Below are positions 16,836-27,544 of a stretch of 64,000 bases of DNA, piece after piece. The position numbers were made by a program, and so were the translations under genes. The notes beneath the pieces are model-generated. The model did no database searches and was not told the DNA's origin. It was given only the letters and a program-made list of their open reading frames with translations. Positions within the stretch are counted from its first letter, which is position 1, and every line of letters begins with the position of its first letter. This stretch comes from Ectothiorhodospiraceae bacterium (GTDB lineage Bacteria > Pseudomonadota > Gammaproteobacteria > HK1): NCBI GenBank assembly GCA_024234875.1, contig JACKNM010000003.1, positions 62,001-126,000 of the forward strand. The letters are read 5' to 3'.

Positions 16836-18029
16836 GTGACCGGCGGCGCTGCGCGCATCGCCGGGATCGCGTTCGGTCTCGGCATCGCGACCTTCGCCGC
16901 CTACCAGCAGTTCAAGCTGCCGGTGGTGCTGCCGGTGATGCTGGACAGCTACGACTACGACCGCACGCTCGCTGGCGGCTTCATGTCGATCTATGCCCTG
17001 GCCGGCCTCGCGCTCTCGGTGTGGGCGAGTCGGCTGATCGAGCGCCAGGGGGCTTTCGGGCCGGTCCTGCTCGCACTCGGGCTGGGAATCCTCGGCAACG
17101 TGGTCACCCTCGGCGCGCCGGAGTCGGCGACGGTGGTGCTCGTCGGGCGCGCGCTCGAGGGCGCGGCGTTCGCCATCCTCGCGGTGTGCGGCCCGGTGCT
17201 GGCGAGCTCGAACGCGAGCGCGAGCCAGCTCCCCTTCGTGTTCGGTCTCATCGCGACGTGGATCCCGATCGGCCAGCTCTCGGCCACCCTGCTCGCGCCG
17301 GTCTCGCTCGCCACCGTCGGTTGGCAGGGGCTTTGGTGGCTCGCGGTGGTGGTGGGGGTACTGGTGGCGCTGGCCGCGCTCGGGCTCGAGCGCCACGACC
17401 CGAGCCTGCTCTTCCCGGCGCGCCGTGGTGGCGGGGGCCTGCGCTCGGCCCCGCTGACCGCCGGCGAGCGAGTGAGCCTGGTCGTCAGCGGCGCCGTGTT
17501 CATGCTCTGGTCGGGGCAGTATTTCGCGTTCATGACCTGGATGCCGCTCTATCTGGTCGAGGTGCACGGGCTCGACTTGCGCGGCGCACAGATCGGCTAC
17601 GTGGTGCCGGTGGTGCTGGTGGCGAGCTTCAGCGTCATCAACGGCATCCTGATGCGCGCCGGCATCCGTCTCGGCACCCTGCTGGTGAGCGCGATGGTCA
17701 CCCAGGCGCTGGTGTGGTGGCTGATCCCGCACGTCGACGCCGGGATGCTCGGCATCGCGCTGGTGGTCGTCTACGGCGCCGGTGCTGGAATCGTGCCGTC
17801 GTCCCTGTTCGGGACGCCGAGCGCGATCCTCGGGCCAGGGCGCAATCCGGCGCCCGGCTTCGGGTACATCATGACCGCCCGCAATCTCGGCGTGCTGATC
17901 GGGCCGGTGCTGATCGCGGAGGTCTCGAAGGCCGGCGGCTGGAATGCCTCGGCGCCGGTGTTCGCGACCATCACCACCGTCTGTCTCGGCCTCGCGCTCC
18001 TGCTCGCGGCGCGGCTGCGCACCCACTGA
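16836..18029 (+). CDS. Major facilitator superfamily transporter
   Basis: This 397-residue protein has 12 predicted membrane helices and the overall pattern of MFS permeases (first helix GIAFGLGIATFAAYQQFKLP, central loop around residue 190-215 with many Arg/His, second half from VSLVVSGAVFMLWSGQYFAF). The motif between helices 2 and 3 is degenerate (ASRLIERQGA). The start is a GTG at 16836 with GGAG nine bases before it; the open frame extends 30 codons upstream without hydrophobic character. The GMC-family flavoprotein gene starts 10 bp after its stop, so the two are almost certainly co-transcribed, suggesting uptake or export of the flavoprotein's substrate or product (inference). Confidence 0.85.
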   Translation: MTGGAARIAGIAFGLGIATFAAYQQFKLPVVLPVMLDSYDYDRTLAGGFMSIYALAGLALSVWASRLIERQGAFGPVLLALGLGILGNVVTLGAPESATVVLVGRALEGAAFAILAVCGPVLASSNASASQLPFVFGLIATWIPIGQLSATLLAPVSLATVGWQGLWWLAVVVGVLVALAALGLERHDPSLLFPARRGGGGLRSAPLTAGERVSLVVSGAVFMLWSGQYFAFMTWMPLYLVEVHGLDLRGAQIGYVVPVVLVASFSVINGILMRAGIRLGTLLVSAMVTQALVWWLIPHVDAGMLGIALVVVYGAGAGIVPSSLFGTPSAILGPGRNPAPGFGYIMTARNLGVLIGPVLIAEVSKAGGWNASAPVFATITTVCLGLALLLAARLRTH

Positions 18030-18038
18030 CACGGCATC

Positions 18039-19664
18039 ATGGCGCTCTATTTCTACGACTACATCATCGTCGGCGCGGGTCCCGCCGGATGCGTGCTCGC
18101 CTCACGGCTGTCGGAGGATCCGACGACGCGGGTGCTGGTGCTGGAGGCCGGCCCGATGGACGGCAGCCTGTGGACCGAGATGCCGGCCGCGCGCCACCGG
18201 GCGGTGCAGTCGCCGCGTCACCTGTGGGGCGGCGCCGGGGAGCCGGAGCCCGGGCTCGACGGACGTACCCCGCCGTGGCCGCGCGCGCGGGTGCTCGGCG
18301 GGTCGTCCGCGCTCGACGACATGGTGCACCTGCGCGCGCGCCGCGCCGACCTCGATACCTGGGCCGATGCCGACCTTCCCGAATGGTCGGCGGAGCGCTG
18401 CCTCGGCTACTTCCGTCACGCCGAGCGTTGCCCGGGCGGTGACCCCGCATGGCGCGGCGACCAGGGACCGGTGGTGCTCGCGCGGGGACGCCTCGACCAG
18501 CCGCTCGACGCCGCCTTCGTCGCCGCCGGCGCGGCGCTCGGGCATCCCACTGCCGACGACCTCAACGGCGCCGCCGAGACCGGGTTCGGCGCGCTCGACA
18601 CCGCGGTGGTGGCCGGCCGGCGGCTGAGCGCGGCGCGCGCCTACCTCCACGGCGTGCGCAAGCGCGGCAACTGCGTGCTCGAGGTCGGCTCCCACGTCGA
18701 GCGGCTGAAGATCGAGGGCGGCAAGATCCGTGGGGTCGTCTATCGACGGCTCGACGTCACCCAGCACGTGCTGGCGGACCGCGAGGTGATCCTGTGTGGT
18801 GGGGCGATCGGCTCGCCGCACGTGCTGCTGCGCTCGGGTCTCGGGCCGGCGGATCATCTCCGCGCGCACGATGTCGAGGTGGTGGCGGATCTTCCTGGCG
18901 TCGGCGCCGGCCTCGCCGATCATCTCGCGGTCTCCGTCCTGCTCGCGGCAGCGCCGCGCGCCCGCATCGAGGGCCTGCGCGGCGTCCGGCCCCAGCTCGC
19001 CGCCGGTTGGCAGTGGCTGCGCCATGGCAGCGGCCCGGCGGCGCAAGCCCATGTCGGCGCCGGCGCCTGCCTCGCGCTGCCGGGCGCGGCTCGTCCCGAC
19101 GTCACCTTGCGGGTCTCACCCCTCGCGCCGGCGGCGGACGGGTTGCTGCGCATCGATCCGGAGGCGGTCCAGATCACCGCCACCGTGAGCGGCCTCCAGA
19201 GCCGGGGCAGCGTGCGGCTGCGGGGCGCGGGCGCCGACCTCGCGCCGGCGGTCGGCTTCGGCTATCTCGGCGCGGATGCGGACCGGGCGGCGCTGCGCGA
19301 GGCGGTGGCGCTGGTGCGTGAGGTCGCCGGTCGCGCCGAGCTCGCCGACCTGCTCGGTCGCGAGCTCGCCCCCGGCCCCGACGTGCGCGGTGACGATGCG
19401 GTCGACGCCTGGGTGCGGGCCACCACCCGCAGCGGCTGGTTCCCGGCCGGCACCTGCCGCATGGGGAGCGGCCCCGAGGCGGTGGTCGATCCCGACGGGC
19501 GGGTGCCGGCGGTGGAGGGCTTGCGGGTGGTCGACGCGTCGATCTTCCCGTTCGCGCCGACCGGGACCCTCGCCGCCTGCGAGGTGATGGCGGCGGAGAA
19601 GGTCGCCGACCGCATCCGCGGGCGACCGCCGTTGCCGGCGGGGCCGGTGGAGGGGCTCAGTTAG
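18039..19664 (+). CDS. GMC-family FAD flavoprotein with atypical active site
   Basis: This 541-residue protein belongs to the glucose-methanol-choline oxidoreductases. The FAD-binding fold is clear: YIIVGAGPAGCVLASRLSE at the N-terminus, VLEAGP, a GGSSALDDMVHLRARRADLD segment matching the GMC signature region, and CGGAIGSPHVLLRSGLG (second signature). The C-terminus reads GWFPAGTCRMGSG and RVVDASIFPFAPTGT. In choline oxidases and dehydrogenases the first of these is normally HPxGTxxMG, with the catalytic His; here Phe occupies that position. The second catalytic His/Asn position aligns with Thr. FAD may still bind, but ordinary alcohol oxidation is doubtful. The gene follows the MFS transporter by 9 bp and its 3' end overlaps the convergent conflict-like operon by 8 bp. 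Confidence 0.88.
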   Translation: MALYFYDYIIVGAGPAGCVLASRLSEDPTTRVLVLEAGPMDGSLWTEMPAARHRAVQSPRHLWGGAGEPEPGLDGRTPPWPRARVLGGSSALDDMVHLRARRADLDTWADADLPEWSAERCLGYFRHAERCPGGDPAWRGDQGPVVLARGRLDQPLDAAFVAAGAALGHPTADDLNGAAETGFGALDTAVVAGRRLSAARAYLHGVRKRGNCVLEVGSHVERLKIEGGKIRGVVYRRLDVTQHVLADREVILCGGAIGSPHVLLRSGLGPADHLRAHDVEVVADLPGVGAGLADHLAVSVLLAAAPRARIEGLRGVRPQLAAGWQWLRHGSGPAAQAHVGAGACLALPGAARPDVTLRVSPLAPAADGLLRIDPEAVQITATVSGLQSRGSVRLRGAGADLAPAVGFGYLGADADRAALREAVALVREVAGRAELADLLGRELAPGPDVRGDDAVDAWVRATTRSGWFPAGTCRMGSGPEAVVDPDGRVPAVEGLRVVDASIFPFAPTGTLAACEVMAAEKVADRIRGRPPLPAGPVEGLS

Positions 19665-20040
19665 CCGTGTTCTTCTCGGGCGGGGGCACGACGTCGCGGG
19701 TCCTCGGGGTCACGGGGACCTGCTGGATCGGGGCGTCGCGGGTCACCGCCGGCGGGTAGGGGGCATTGGGCGTGCCGCTGCCGCCGTCGACCTGGACGGC
19801 GGGCGTGCTCGACTCCCGCGGCAGCGTCGGGGCCTGCAGCACGATCGTCAGGTAGCCCCCGCCCAGCGTGCCGACGAGCATCAGCCCCACCACCACGTCG
19901 AGCACCAGGTCGAAGCGGCGTCCGCGGAAGTCGAGCGGCGGGAACCGGGCGCCGGTGGTCGTGGCGCCCTCGGCCGGCGGCTCCGCCGACGCCGATCCCA
20001 TGGTGGTGGTCGCTCCCTCCCAGCCCGGCTCGCTGCTCAT
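19657..20040 (-). CDS. Small single-helix membrane protein, last gene of MoxR/trypsin operon
   Basis: This 127-residue protein is not recognised as a family member. It has a soluble, Ala/Thr-rich N-terminus (about 45 residues), the segment FPPLDFRGRRFDLVLDVVVG, one strong transmembrane helix (about residues 52-74) and a Pro-rich C-terminal tail with several Gln/Thr/Pro motifs. Its ATG overlaps the TGA of the 1420-aa polytopic gene (ATGA at 20037-20040), so translation is coupled and the proteins probably act together. The tail may be periplasmic. The last 8 bp overlap the convergent GMC gene. Coding support comes from overlap geometry and the well-defined helix. Confidence 0.7.
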   Translation of the reverse strand: MSSEPGWEGATTTMGSASAEPPAEGATTTGARFPPLDFRGRRFDLVLDVVVGLMLVGTLGGGYLTIVLQAPTLPRESSTPAVQVDGGSGTPNAPYPPAVTRDAPIQQVPVTPRTRDVVPPPEKNTAN

Positions 20041-23000
20041 GCCAGCGCCTCCTCGCCCCGGCCGCGCTTGGTGGTCGGTGCGTCGTCGCGGGCCAGGCTC
20101 CAGCCGAGCGCGGCGAAGGCGAGCAGCCATACGAGCTCCAGCGCGCTCTCGACCGGGCGCGCGTCGTAGGCGACCAGGACATCGGTCCCCATGAGACTCA
20201 CCTGGCTGCCCAGCTGGGCCGCGATGTCGCCACCGACGATCAAGCCGACCGCCGCCTGCGCGAGCGACAGCACGAGCACGAGCGCGAGCCCCGAGACGGC
20301 CCCGCCGCGACCCCGAGTCGCGCCGAGACACACCAGCAGCGCGGCGAGCGGATAGGGGTCGACGAGCCCCGACCTCACCGACACCGGGCCGACGAGCAGC
20401 TCGAACGAGAACGGCGCGAGCAGCGTCACCAGCCCGACGCCGGCGGTGAGGCCCATCGCGTGCTGGCGCAGGGTCGCAGGATCGACGACGACCCGCGCCG
20501 CCACCTCGCGCAGCAACCGCCCGCAGCCCAGCACCATGGCCTGGCTCGCGAGGTGGTCCAGTCGGTAGAGGTCGTAGCGCACCCGTAGCGGTCCGAGATC
20601 CGGCGGACGGAGATCGAGCGACGTGATCACCAGCCCGGCGAGGGTGGCGACCGCGAGCGCCACCACGATCGGTCGCAGTCGGACTCGCGTGAGGCCCAGC
20701 AGGAACAGCACCGTCGCCATCAGGTAGGTGGGGTCGTAGTAGAAACCGGCCTGGAACGGACCGATGGCCTCGGACAGGCTCACCCGGGTGCCGAGCACCA
20801 GCAGCAGGAACACCATCGCCCGCGCGCCGAGGGTGTCGGCCTCCAGGATGCGCTGCCGGTATTGCTCGTCGGCGGCGACCCGGAGCACCAGCAGCGCCGC
20901 GATCGCGATGCCGATGTTTCCGGCGAGCCCGATGCGCAGCGAGTCGGCGAGCGCGAAGTGGAACCAGACGAAGGCCGGTATCAGGCCGACGATCAGGGCG
21001 CGTCGCGCCCGCATCCCGTGGCGGGCGCCGAGCCAGGCCGCGGCGGGGAGGTAGGCGAGCGCCGGATAGAGCTCGGCGGACACGCCGATACGGACGCTCA
21101 CCGTGAGGCCGACGAGCCACAGCAGGGGCACCGCCCAGCGCGGCGGCGGGGCCGACTCTCCCCAGGCCGGGGAGGGCGCGCGGGCGCCGGCGGGCGCCGG
21201 CATCGCGATGCGCAGAGCGCCGATGGCGAACGTCACGTAGAGCGCGCCGACCACCAGCGGCGGCAGCTCGGTTCCGGCGGCGGCGCGAAGCACGAGCGCG
21301 AACGCCCACAGCGCGCCCATCGCGCCGGCGAAGGCGGCCACCGCGCCGAGCCGGGGTCGCCAGCCCTGACCGGTTCCGACCAGCCACACCGCGAGCACCA
21401 TCAGGGCCAGCGCGCGGAGCCCGAGGGCGGGCTCGGCGGGCGCGAGCCCCACCAGCACGTCGCCCAGGATCGCGACCGCGATCGCCATTGTGAGAGCGGT
21501 CACCAGGGTGACCCCGTCCACTCGCAGCCGTCCCGCGCGCTGCAGCACCAGGCTCGCGGCGAGCAACCCGCCGACGGCGCACCCGGTGCTGGCCGGGCCG
21601 GTGAGGTAGCTCTCGCCGGGCGGCAAGCCGCCGGCGAGCCGCAGCCCGGCATCGACGGCCGAGCGCAGGCCGGCATCGAGCGCGAACAGCACCATCGCCT
21701 GGCCGCCGACGAGTGCGGCGAAGACGCGAGCCGCCTCGCCGCGGTCGAGCCCGAGCCGGGAGAGCAGCAGTGTCGCTGCCGGGACCGTGATCGCGGCCAG
21801 CAGCGCCATCAGCACCAGGCCGCGTCCGACGTACCCGTAGCCGTTCACGCTCTCTGGCCGCCCGATCGCCGCCCACGCCATCGCCGGCGAGGCGAGGAGG
21901 TCGTGCCCACCGACGAACGCGAGGGCGGCCACGAAGGTGAGCGGCAGCGCGACCCACGGCCGTCGCCAGCCGACGAGGCGCCGCGGCAACTCGGCGTCGC
22001 CGGTTCCCGGGGGCTGGCCGCGAGTGGCCGCCACCAGCCCGGCGGCGAGGAGACCGGCCAGGGCGAGCGCGCCACCGGGTCCGGTGTCGATCTGGATCAC
22101 CAGCCCGGCGCCGATGGCGCCGCCCGCGACCGGCAGGCCGAGCGCGAGGCGGGCGAGCGACTCACCCCCGGCGCGGACGTCCGTCGCCTGCGCCACCCGG
22201 ATGGCGAGCCCGGCGAGGACGAGGGCGACGCCGAGCAGACGCGCGGGGGTGTCGATGGTCTGCCAGAAGGTGTCCAGCAGGCGCTGGTACTGGTCATAGG
22301 TCTGGCCGATGCCGGAGGCGATGTCCGGGGCCATCGGATGCGCGACCCACAACGCCGCGGCGGCGAGCAGGGCGACCGCAGCTGCCGTCATCTCCACCGG
22401 ATCGCGGCGCGGCCGGAGCAGGTGATCGAGCGCGCGCGGGGCCTCGATCGACAACGCGTCGAGTGCCTCGCCACGCATGACGGCGAGGAAGATCTGGTCG
22501 CGCAGTGGCGAGTCGGGATTGCCGCGGACGCGGTCGAGCAGGGTGTCGACCCAGCCCTGCCCGCTGCGCCGCGCGATGTCGAGCGCGGTGGGGTCGTCGG
22601 GGCGCGGCCCGGCGCCGAGCAGGAGTGCCTGCAGCACGTCACGGGCCTCGGCGGCCCGCGCCGGCGGCAGCAGGCGCACCAACGGCAGGCGCAGCCACGC
22701 CGGCATTGCCGCCTGTCGGAACCAGGGCAGGCGCGCCAGTCGCAGCAGACCCGCCTCGTCCAGCAGCGGATGGCCGTCCGGTCGGCGCAGGTGCTCGCCG
22801 AGCGCGATGGTCACCGCGGGGTGGACGCCAGGAAAGATCGCGCAGGCCGAGAGTAGCTCGAAGCCGGTCGGTCCGAGGTAGGCGCGCAGATCGTGGAGCA
22901 GGCGCTCGACCTGCTCCGGCGGCGGTGCGCCGCCCCCCACCCACTGCCGGCTGGCGCTGCGCAGCGACGCCGGGTAGGGGCGGACGGCGCGTCCGGGCGG

Positions 23001-24299
23001 TGGCAGGTCCGCGCCCTCGGCATCGGGCCCCCGGCTCACCAGGTCGACGTACGCCTCGAGGCCACCGGAGGTCGCGGGCAGCACCACCAGGCCGGCCTCG
23101 GCGAGCACCCGCTCGCGCTCGCCCCAGGCGGCCGGAGCGACCGGGGTGAGGAGGATGGCCTCGTCGAAGTCGCGCAACGAATGCGCCCACGGCCAGAGAT
23201 CGCCGGTGCGTGGATCGAGGAAGCAGCTCCCGTCGCTCAGGATGACCAGTGGCAGCTCGGGATGCCGGGTCGAGAGGTCGGTGAGGTGCAGTGGCTCGTC
23301 GTCGGGGCGATGGTGGGCGACGAGCACCCGCGGGTCGGCGCTGAAGGTGTAACGGGCATGCACCACCTGCTCGGTCTCGAGGCGCTGGCCGAGCACCTCG
23401 GCCAGGGCGCCGAGTAGATCGCGCGGCGTCGCGCGCTCCACGATCAGGGTGTACTCGGGCTGGCGCCGCCGGCGGCGGGTGACCCGCACCAGTCGCCCGG
23501 CCGCGCGCGCGGTGGCGCGCACCGTGCGCCCGGCGTCGAGGCGGCGCCCCGGAGATTCCCGGTAGCTCTTCAGACCCTGCAGCCGGTGGCGGAATCGGCC
23601 CTGCTCGAACAGGGTGTGGCTGGCGGGCTCGAAGCCGAGCCGCTCGCCCTCCGGCGCCTGCGGTGCGAACGCCTGGGTCAGCGCGCGCCGGCGCCGGCGT
23701 CGGAACGAGAGCGCGGCACCGAGGATCGCGAGCGGGAGCAGGGCGACCAGCCAGCGGTCGGCCCTGGCGAGCAGGGCGACCGCGCGCTGCAGGAGGCCGA
23801 AGGCGTCGTACCACGGCGCCTGCGCGACGGGTTCCGTGCCCGGCGCGACAGTCGGCAGGCTGATGCCGAGCCCGGCGTCGCGTACGAGCCACACCAGGCC
23901 GACGAGGAGCGGGAGCGCCAGCAGCCCGAGCAGGAGCGTCCAGCGTCGCCCGCGCGCGGTGCGCCGCTCCACCGCACGCTCGGCGCGGCTTCGCTGCGCG
24001 GCCATCGCCGCCAGGCGCTCGCGCTCGGCATGGGCGACGTAGCGCTGGTGGAACAGGTGCTGCTCGCGCGGCGTCTTGCACACCAGCGGCGCGAGCCAGC
24101 CCGCCCAGCGCTCGGGCGGCGCATCGACGCGGCCCTGGGCGATCATCGCGGCGACGAGGGTCTGTGCGCGGGCGTGCTCGCGGGTGCCGATGCGCAGACC
24201 GTCCTCGACTCGCATCCGTTCCAGGAACGCGGTCAGGCTCGCGAGATGCGCCGGCAGCTCGGCGGCGGCAACCTCCGGTCCGGCCGGGGCGTCGGCCAT
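20037..24299 (-). CDS. 1420-aa polytopic membrane protein with MoxR-partner-like N-terminus
   Basis: This is a very large membrane protein without a confident family name. Residues about 18-95 (FLERMRVEDGLRIGTREH, LVCKTPREQHLFHQRY) resemble the N-terminal region of vWA/CoxE-type partners of MoxR ATPases. Two helices follow (about 122-142 and 183-200), then a soluble domain of about 430 residues containing LPLVILSDGSCFLD, which could be a degenerate vWA-like or Rossmannoid core, and LARLPWFRQAAMPAWLRL. From about residue 637 to the C-terminus there are some 20 or more hydrophobic helices. No transporter signature is visible. It starts 6 bp after the MoxR gene and overlaps the next gene, so it belongs to the five-gene operon. 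I infer it is the membrane effector or sensor arm gated by MoxR. Confidence 0.8.
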   Translation of the reverse strand: MADAPAGPEVAAAELPAHLASLTAFLERMRVEDGLRIGTREHARAQTLVAAMIAQGRVDAPPERWAGWLAPLVCKTPREQHLFHQRYVAHAERERLAAMAAQRSRAERAVERRTARGRRWTLLLGLLALPLLVGLVWLVRDAGLGISLPTVAPGTEPVAQAPWYDAFGLLQRAVALLARADRWLVALLPLAILGAALSFRRRRRRALTQAFAPQAPEGERLGFEPASHTLFEQGRFRHRLQGLKSYRESPGRRLDAGRTVRATARAAGRLVRVTRRRRRQPEYTLIVERATPRDLLGALAEVLGQRLETEQVVHARYTFSADPRVLVAHHRPDDEPLHLTDLSTRHPELPLVILSDGSCFLDPRTGDLWPWAHSLRDFDEAILLTPVAPAAWGERERVLAEAGLVVLPATSGGLEAYVDLVSRGPDAEGADLPPPGRAVRPYPASLRSASRQWVGGGAPPPEQVERLLHDLRAYLGPTGFELLSACAIFPGVHPAVTIALGEHLRRPDGHPLLDEAGLLRLARLPWFRQAAMPAWLRLPLVRLLPPARAAEARDVLQALLLGAGPRPDDPTALDIARRSGQGWVDTLLDRVRGNPDSPLRDQIFLAVMRGEALDALSIEAPRALDHLLRPRRDPVEMTAAAVALLAAAALWVAHPMAPDIASGIGQTYDQYQRLLDTFWQTIDTPARLLGVALVLAGLAIRVAQATDVRAGGESLARLALGLPVAGGAIGAGLVIQIDTGPGGALALAGLLAAGLVAATRGQPPGTGDAELPRRLVGWRRPWVALPLTFVAALAFVGGHDLLASPAMAWAAIGRPESVNGYGYVGRGLVLMALLAAITVPAATLLLSRLGLDRGEAARVFAALVGGQAMVLFALDAGLRSAVDAGLRLAGGLPPGESYLTGPASTGCAVGGLLAASLVLQRAGRLRVDGVTLVTALTMAIAVAILGDVLVGLAPAEPALGLRALALMVLAVWLVGTGQGWRPRLGAVAAFAGAMGALWAFALVLRAAAGTELPPLVVGALYVTFAIGALRIAMPAPAGARAPSPAWGESAPPPRWAVPLLWLVGLTVSVRIGVSAELYPALAYLPAAAWLGARHGMRARRALIVGLIPAFVWFHFALADSLRIGLAGNIGIAIAALLVLRVAADEQYRQRILEADTLGARAMVFLLLVLGTRVSLSEAIGPFQAGFYYDPTYLMATVLFLLGLTRVRLRPIVVALAVATLAGLVITSLDLRPPDLGPLRVRYDLYRLDHLASQAMVLGCGRLLREVAARVVVDPATLRQHAMGLTAGVGLVTLLAPFSFELLVGPVSVRSGLVDPYPLAALLVCLGATRGRGGAVSGLALVLVLSLAQAAVGLIVGGDIAAQLGSQVSLMGTDVLVAYDARPVESALELVWLLAFAALGWSLARDDAPTTKRGRGEEALA

Positions 24300-24305
24300 G
24301 TCGGA

Positions 24306-25354
<1,049 letters not shown>

Positions 25355-25358
<4 letters not shown>

Positions 25359-26893
25359 CGGTCGGGTTCCATGGTGTCGACGAGGTCGAGGAAGCGCTGC
25401 ATCGGGAAGTCCGGCCCGTTGCGGAGCTCGCGCTCGGCCAGGGTCTGAATCGTGCGCAGCCGGTCGCGGAGCTGCGGGCGACGGCTGCTCCAGTCGGCGC
25501 GCCAGCGCCGGACGTCGTCGAGGCGGATGGGGCCGAGCCGCTCGGGCAGCACCAGGTGGATGCCGTCGAGGGTCGCGCGCCGCGCGTCGAGCCCGGCGAT
25601 GTAGCTCGCGAGATCCGGCGCCTCCTCGCCGCGACCGAGCAGACGACCGAGCCACCCACCGCGCGTCGTCGGCGGCGCGCCGTCCATCGCCACGCTGACC
25701 ACCACCACCGTGGACTGGCGCAGGCCGCCACGCCCGACCTGACTCCAGAACTCGAGCCAGCCGTCGAGCAGCCGGAGCTGGGTCGCGTCGAAACGCGAGG
25801 CGAGCACCGGATCGCAGTAGAACGCGCGCGCCGGGCCCGGCCGGTCGAGAGCGGAGCGCACTGCCTCCGGGCTGACTCCGGCGCAGGCGTCGATGCGCGC
25901 GCGCAGCGAGTCGAGGAGTCCGTCGAGCCGGCCCGAGTCGGGCCAGCGCAAGTAGGCCATCTCGGCGAAGATCACCGCCTCCGGGTGCAGGCCCTGGCCC
26001 TCGAGGACGTCGCGCAGCTCGTCGCGCAGGGTGAACCAGTCGAAGCGGCGTACCAGCACGTGGGGCGCCTCCTCCGGCGGGCCGCTGACGACGTAGACGA
26101 TCGGTCGTCGCGACTCGCCCCGCGCGACGTCGACCACCGACAGCGCCAGCCGGTCGGCCCAGGGCTCGCGGTCGATGCAGGCGATGGCGCGCTCGAGCGC
26201 CTCGGCGGCGGAGTCGTCGTCGGCGTCGGCCACGCGGGTCGGCGCGGACGCGGCCTGGCCGAGCGCGGGCCACACCTCGACCAGCTGCGACATCGGGATC
26301 ACCACCGCCTTTCCCGTCGCGTCGTCGGCCTCCGTCACCATTCCGGCCACCGCGCCGAGCACGTCGTCCCAGGCCGCCCCGCCGCTGAAGCCCGCGGCCA
26401 CGAACGGGACCACCGGATTCGAGGCCTGGACCTCGATGCGCCCGCCGAGGATCTGACCCTTGAAACGCCCGTCGGCGAAGGTGCCGTTGTCGAAATGTTT
26501 CGGCACGCCGTAGGTGGTGAACCCGTGGTTGTACGTCGCCTCCAGGGTGATCGGGACGACGGGGGTACCGGCCGGGGGCTCGCCGCGGAAACGCAGGACC
26601 GCGACGTCGTGGGCGGCGAACGATGCCACGCGCCGCATCGGTCGCCAGCCGTCGACCTCCACCTCCGCGGTGCGCCACTCCCCGGGGGCGCGCGCCGGGA
26701 AGTCGAACTCCACCGGCTCGCGCGGCGGCTCCACTTGCTCGCGCGGGAGCCCGAGCGCATCGGCCACCACGTGCGCGCAGGTCATCACGTGGCGTGGCCC
26801 GACCAGGAAACCGACGCCGACGAGATCGCCCCCGGCGTGGCGGAATCGCACCGCGGACTGACCAGGTATGCCGCTGCCGACGACCGCGTTCAC
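25355..26893 (-). CDS. Trypsin-like serine protease with C-terminal iSTAND-like region
   Basis: This 512-residue cytoplasmic protein has an N-terminal chymotrypsin-fold protease with an intact triad: His41 in TCAHVVADALG, Asp96 in HDVAVLRF and Ser170 in GFSGGAAW. No signal peptide precedes it, unlike DegP-type proteases. The domain ends near residue 215 (IPMSQLVEVWPAL). Residues about 235-512 form a second region (DRLALSVVDVARGESRRP, SRFDATQLRLLDGWLEFWSQ, HLVLPERLGPIRLDDVRRW) resembling the inactive-STAND-type modules that follow trypsin or effector-associated domains in bacterial conflict genes; no P-loop is seen. It lies between the Trypco1 gene (67 bp upstream) and moxR (ATGA overlap). It probably cleaves a target when released or activated by its partners. 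Confidence 0.85.
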
Positions 26894-26960
26894 GATCCGC
26901 CCCGCGCCGTCGGCACGCCCGCCGGTCGCCCCTCGGCGGGCGCCCGGGGTGTCACGGCCG

Positions 26961-27269
26961 TCAGTCGCTCTTCCACGTGAGCTTCACGTTGAAGCTCGCC
27001 TCGGTGCCGGTCGAGGCGATGAAGGCGCCGACCTTGCCGCTCAGCTTGATCCCGAAGCTGACCTCGACCGAGTCCGGCTTCGAGGCCATCTCGCGTAGCG
27101 AGGCGACGAGCTGGTTGGCCATCGGCTTGATGCGGGCGATCGCGCTCTGGAACGCCACCGTCTCGTCGGCGCTGCGCGACACCGGCCGCAGGCCGGGCTG
27201 TCGTGGCTCGTCGACCTCGACGTACACCGTCGAGCCGTCGTCCAGCTTGAACTCGACCAGCTCGCTCAT
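26961..27269 (-). CDS. Trypco1-domain protein (CU044_2847 family)
   Basis: This 102-residue protein matches the trypsin-co-occurring domain 1 family closely: it starts SELVEFKLDDGSTVYVEVDE, has a central helix pair (VAFQSAIARIKPMANQLVAS), and ends with VEVSFGIKLSGKVGAFIAS followed by FNVKLTWKSD. The family is known from genomics to neighbour trypsin-like genes in conflict systems and has no established biochemical role; a beta-rich adaptor or protease-regulator function is inferred. It is the first gene of the five-gene operon: the ATG at 27267-27269 has AGGAGG at a good distance, and the 275-bp gap to the divergent FNR gene should hold the promoter. The frame is open further upstream, but those residues are not family-like. 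Confidence 0.9.
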   Translation of the reverse strand: MSELVEFKLDDGSTVYVEVDEPRQPGLRPVSRSADETVAFQSAIARIKPMANQLVASLREMASKPDSVEVSFGIKLSGKVGAFIASTGTEASFNVKLTWKSD

Positions 27270-27544
27270 CGTCGTTCCTCCTGTCCGGGATCGCCGCCGC
27301 GACGTCGGGCGTCGATGGTGCGCGAGAAGTGCGTCGCGCAAGAGTGGTTCTCGCCGCCCGAGCTTGTCAACGCGACACGGCACCGTCGACGCGATTCGCG
27401 GCTGGCGAAAGGTGAGTTCCCCCACCGCGCGGAGGCCGCCGCCGGTGGACGCGCCGGCACGGCGCGCGCGTCGATCCGGGCCAGTGCGTTGACGTAGACT
27501 CCGCGGTTCGTCTCGCGCCAGCCGGCTATCGGAGATTCGTATCC

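Noticed and set aside
16560..18032. 490-codon minus-strand frame antisense to the MFS gene
   Set aside because: Very Arg/Glu/His-rich with no motif; the opposite strand has a clean 12-helix protein.
22639..24081. 480-codon frame inside the 1420-aa gene
   Set aside because: Alternative frame of the polytopic gene, Arg/Ala/Pro-rich and featureless, while the 1420-aa frame has helices and MoxR-partner-like sequence.
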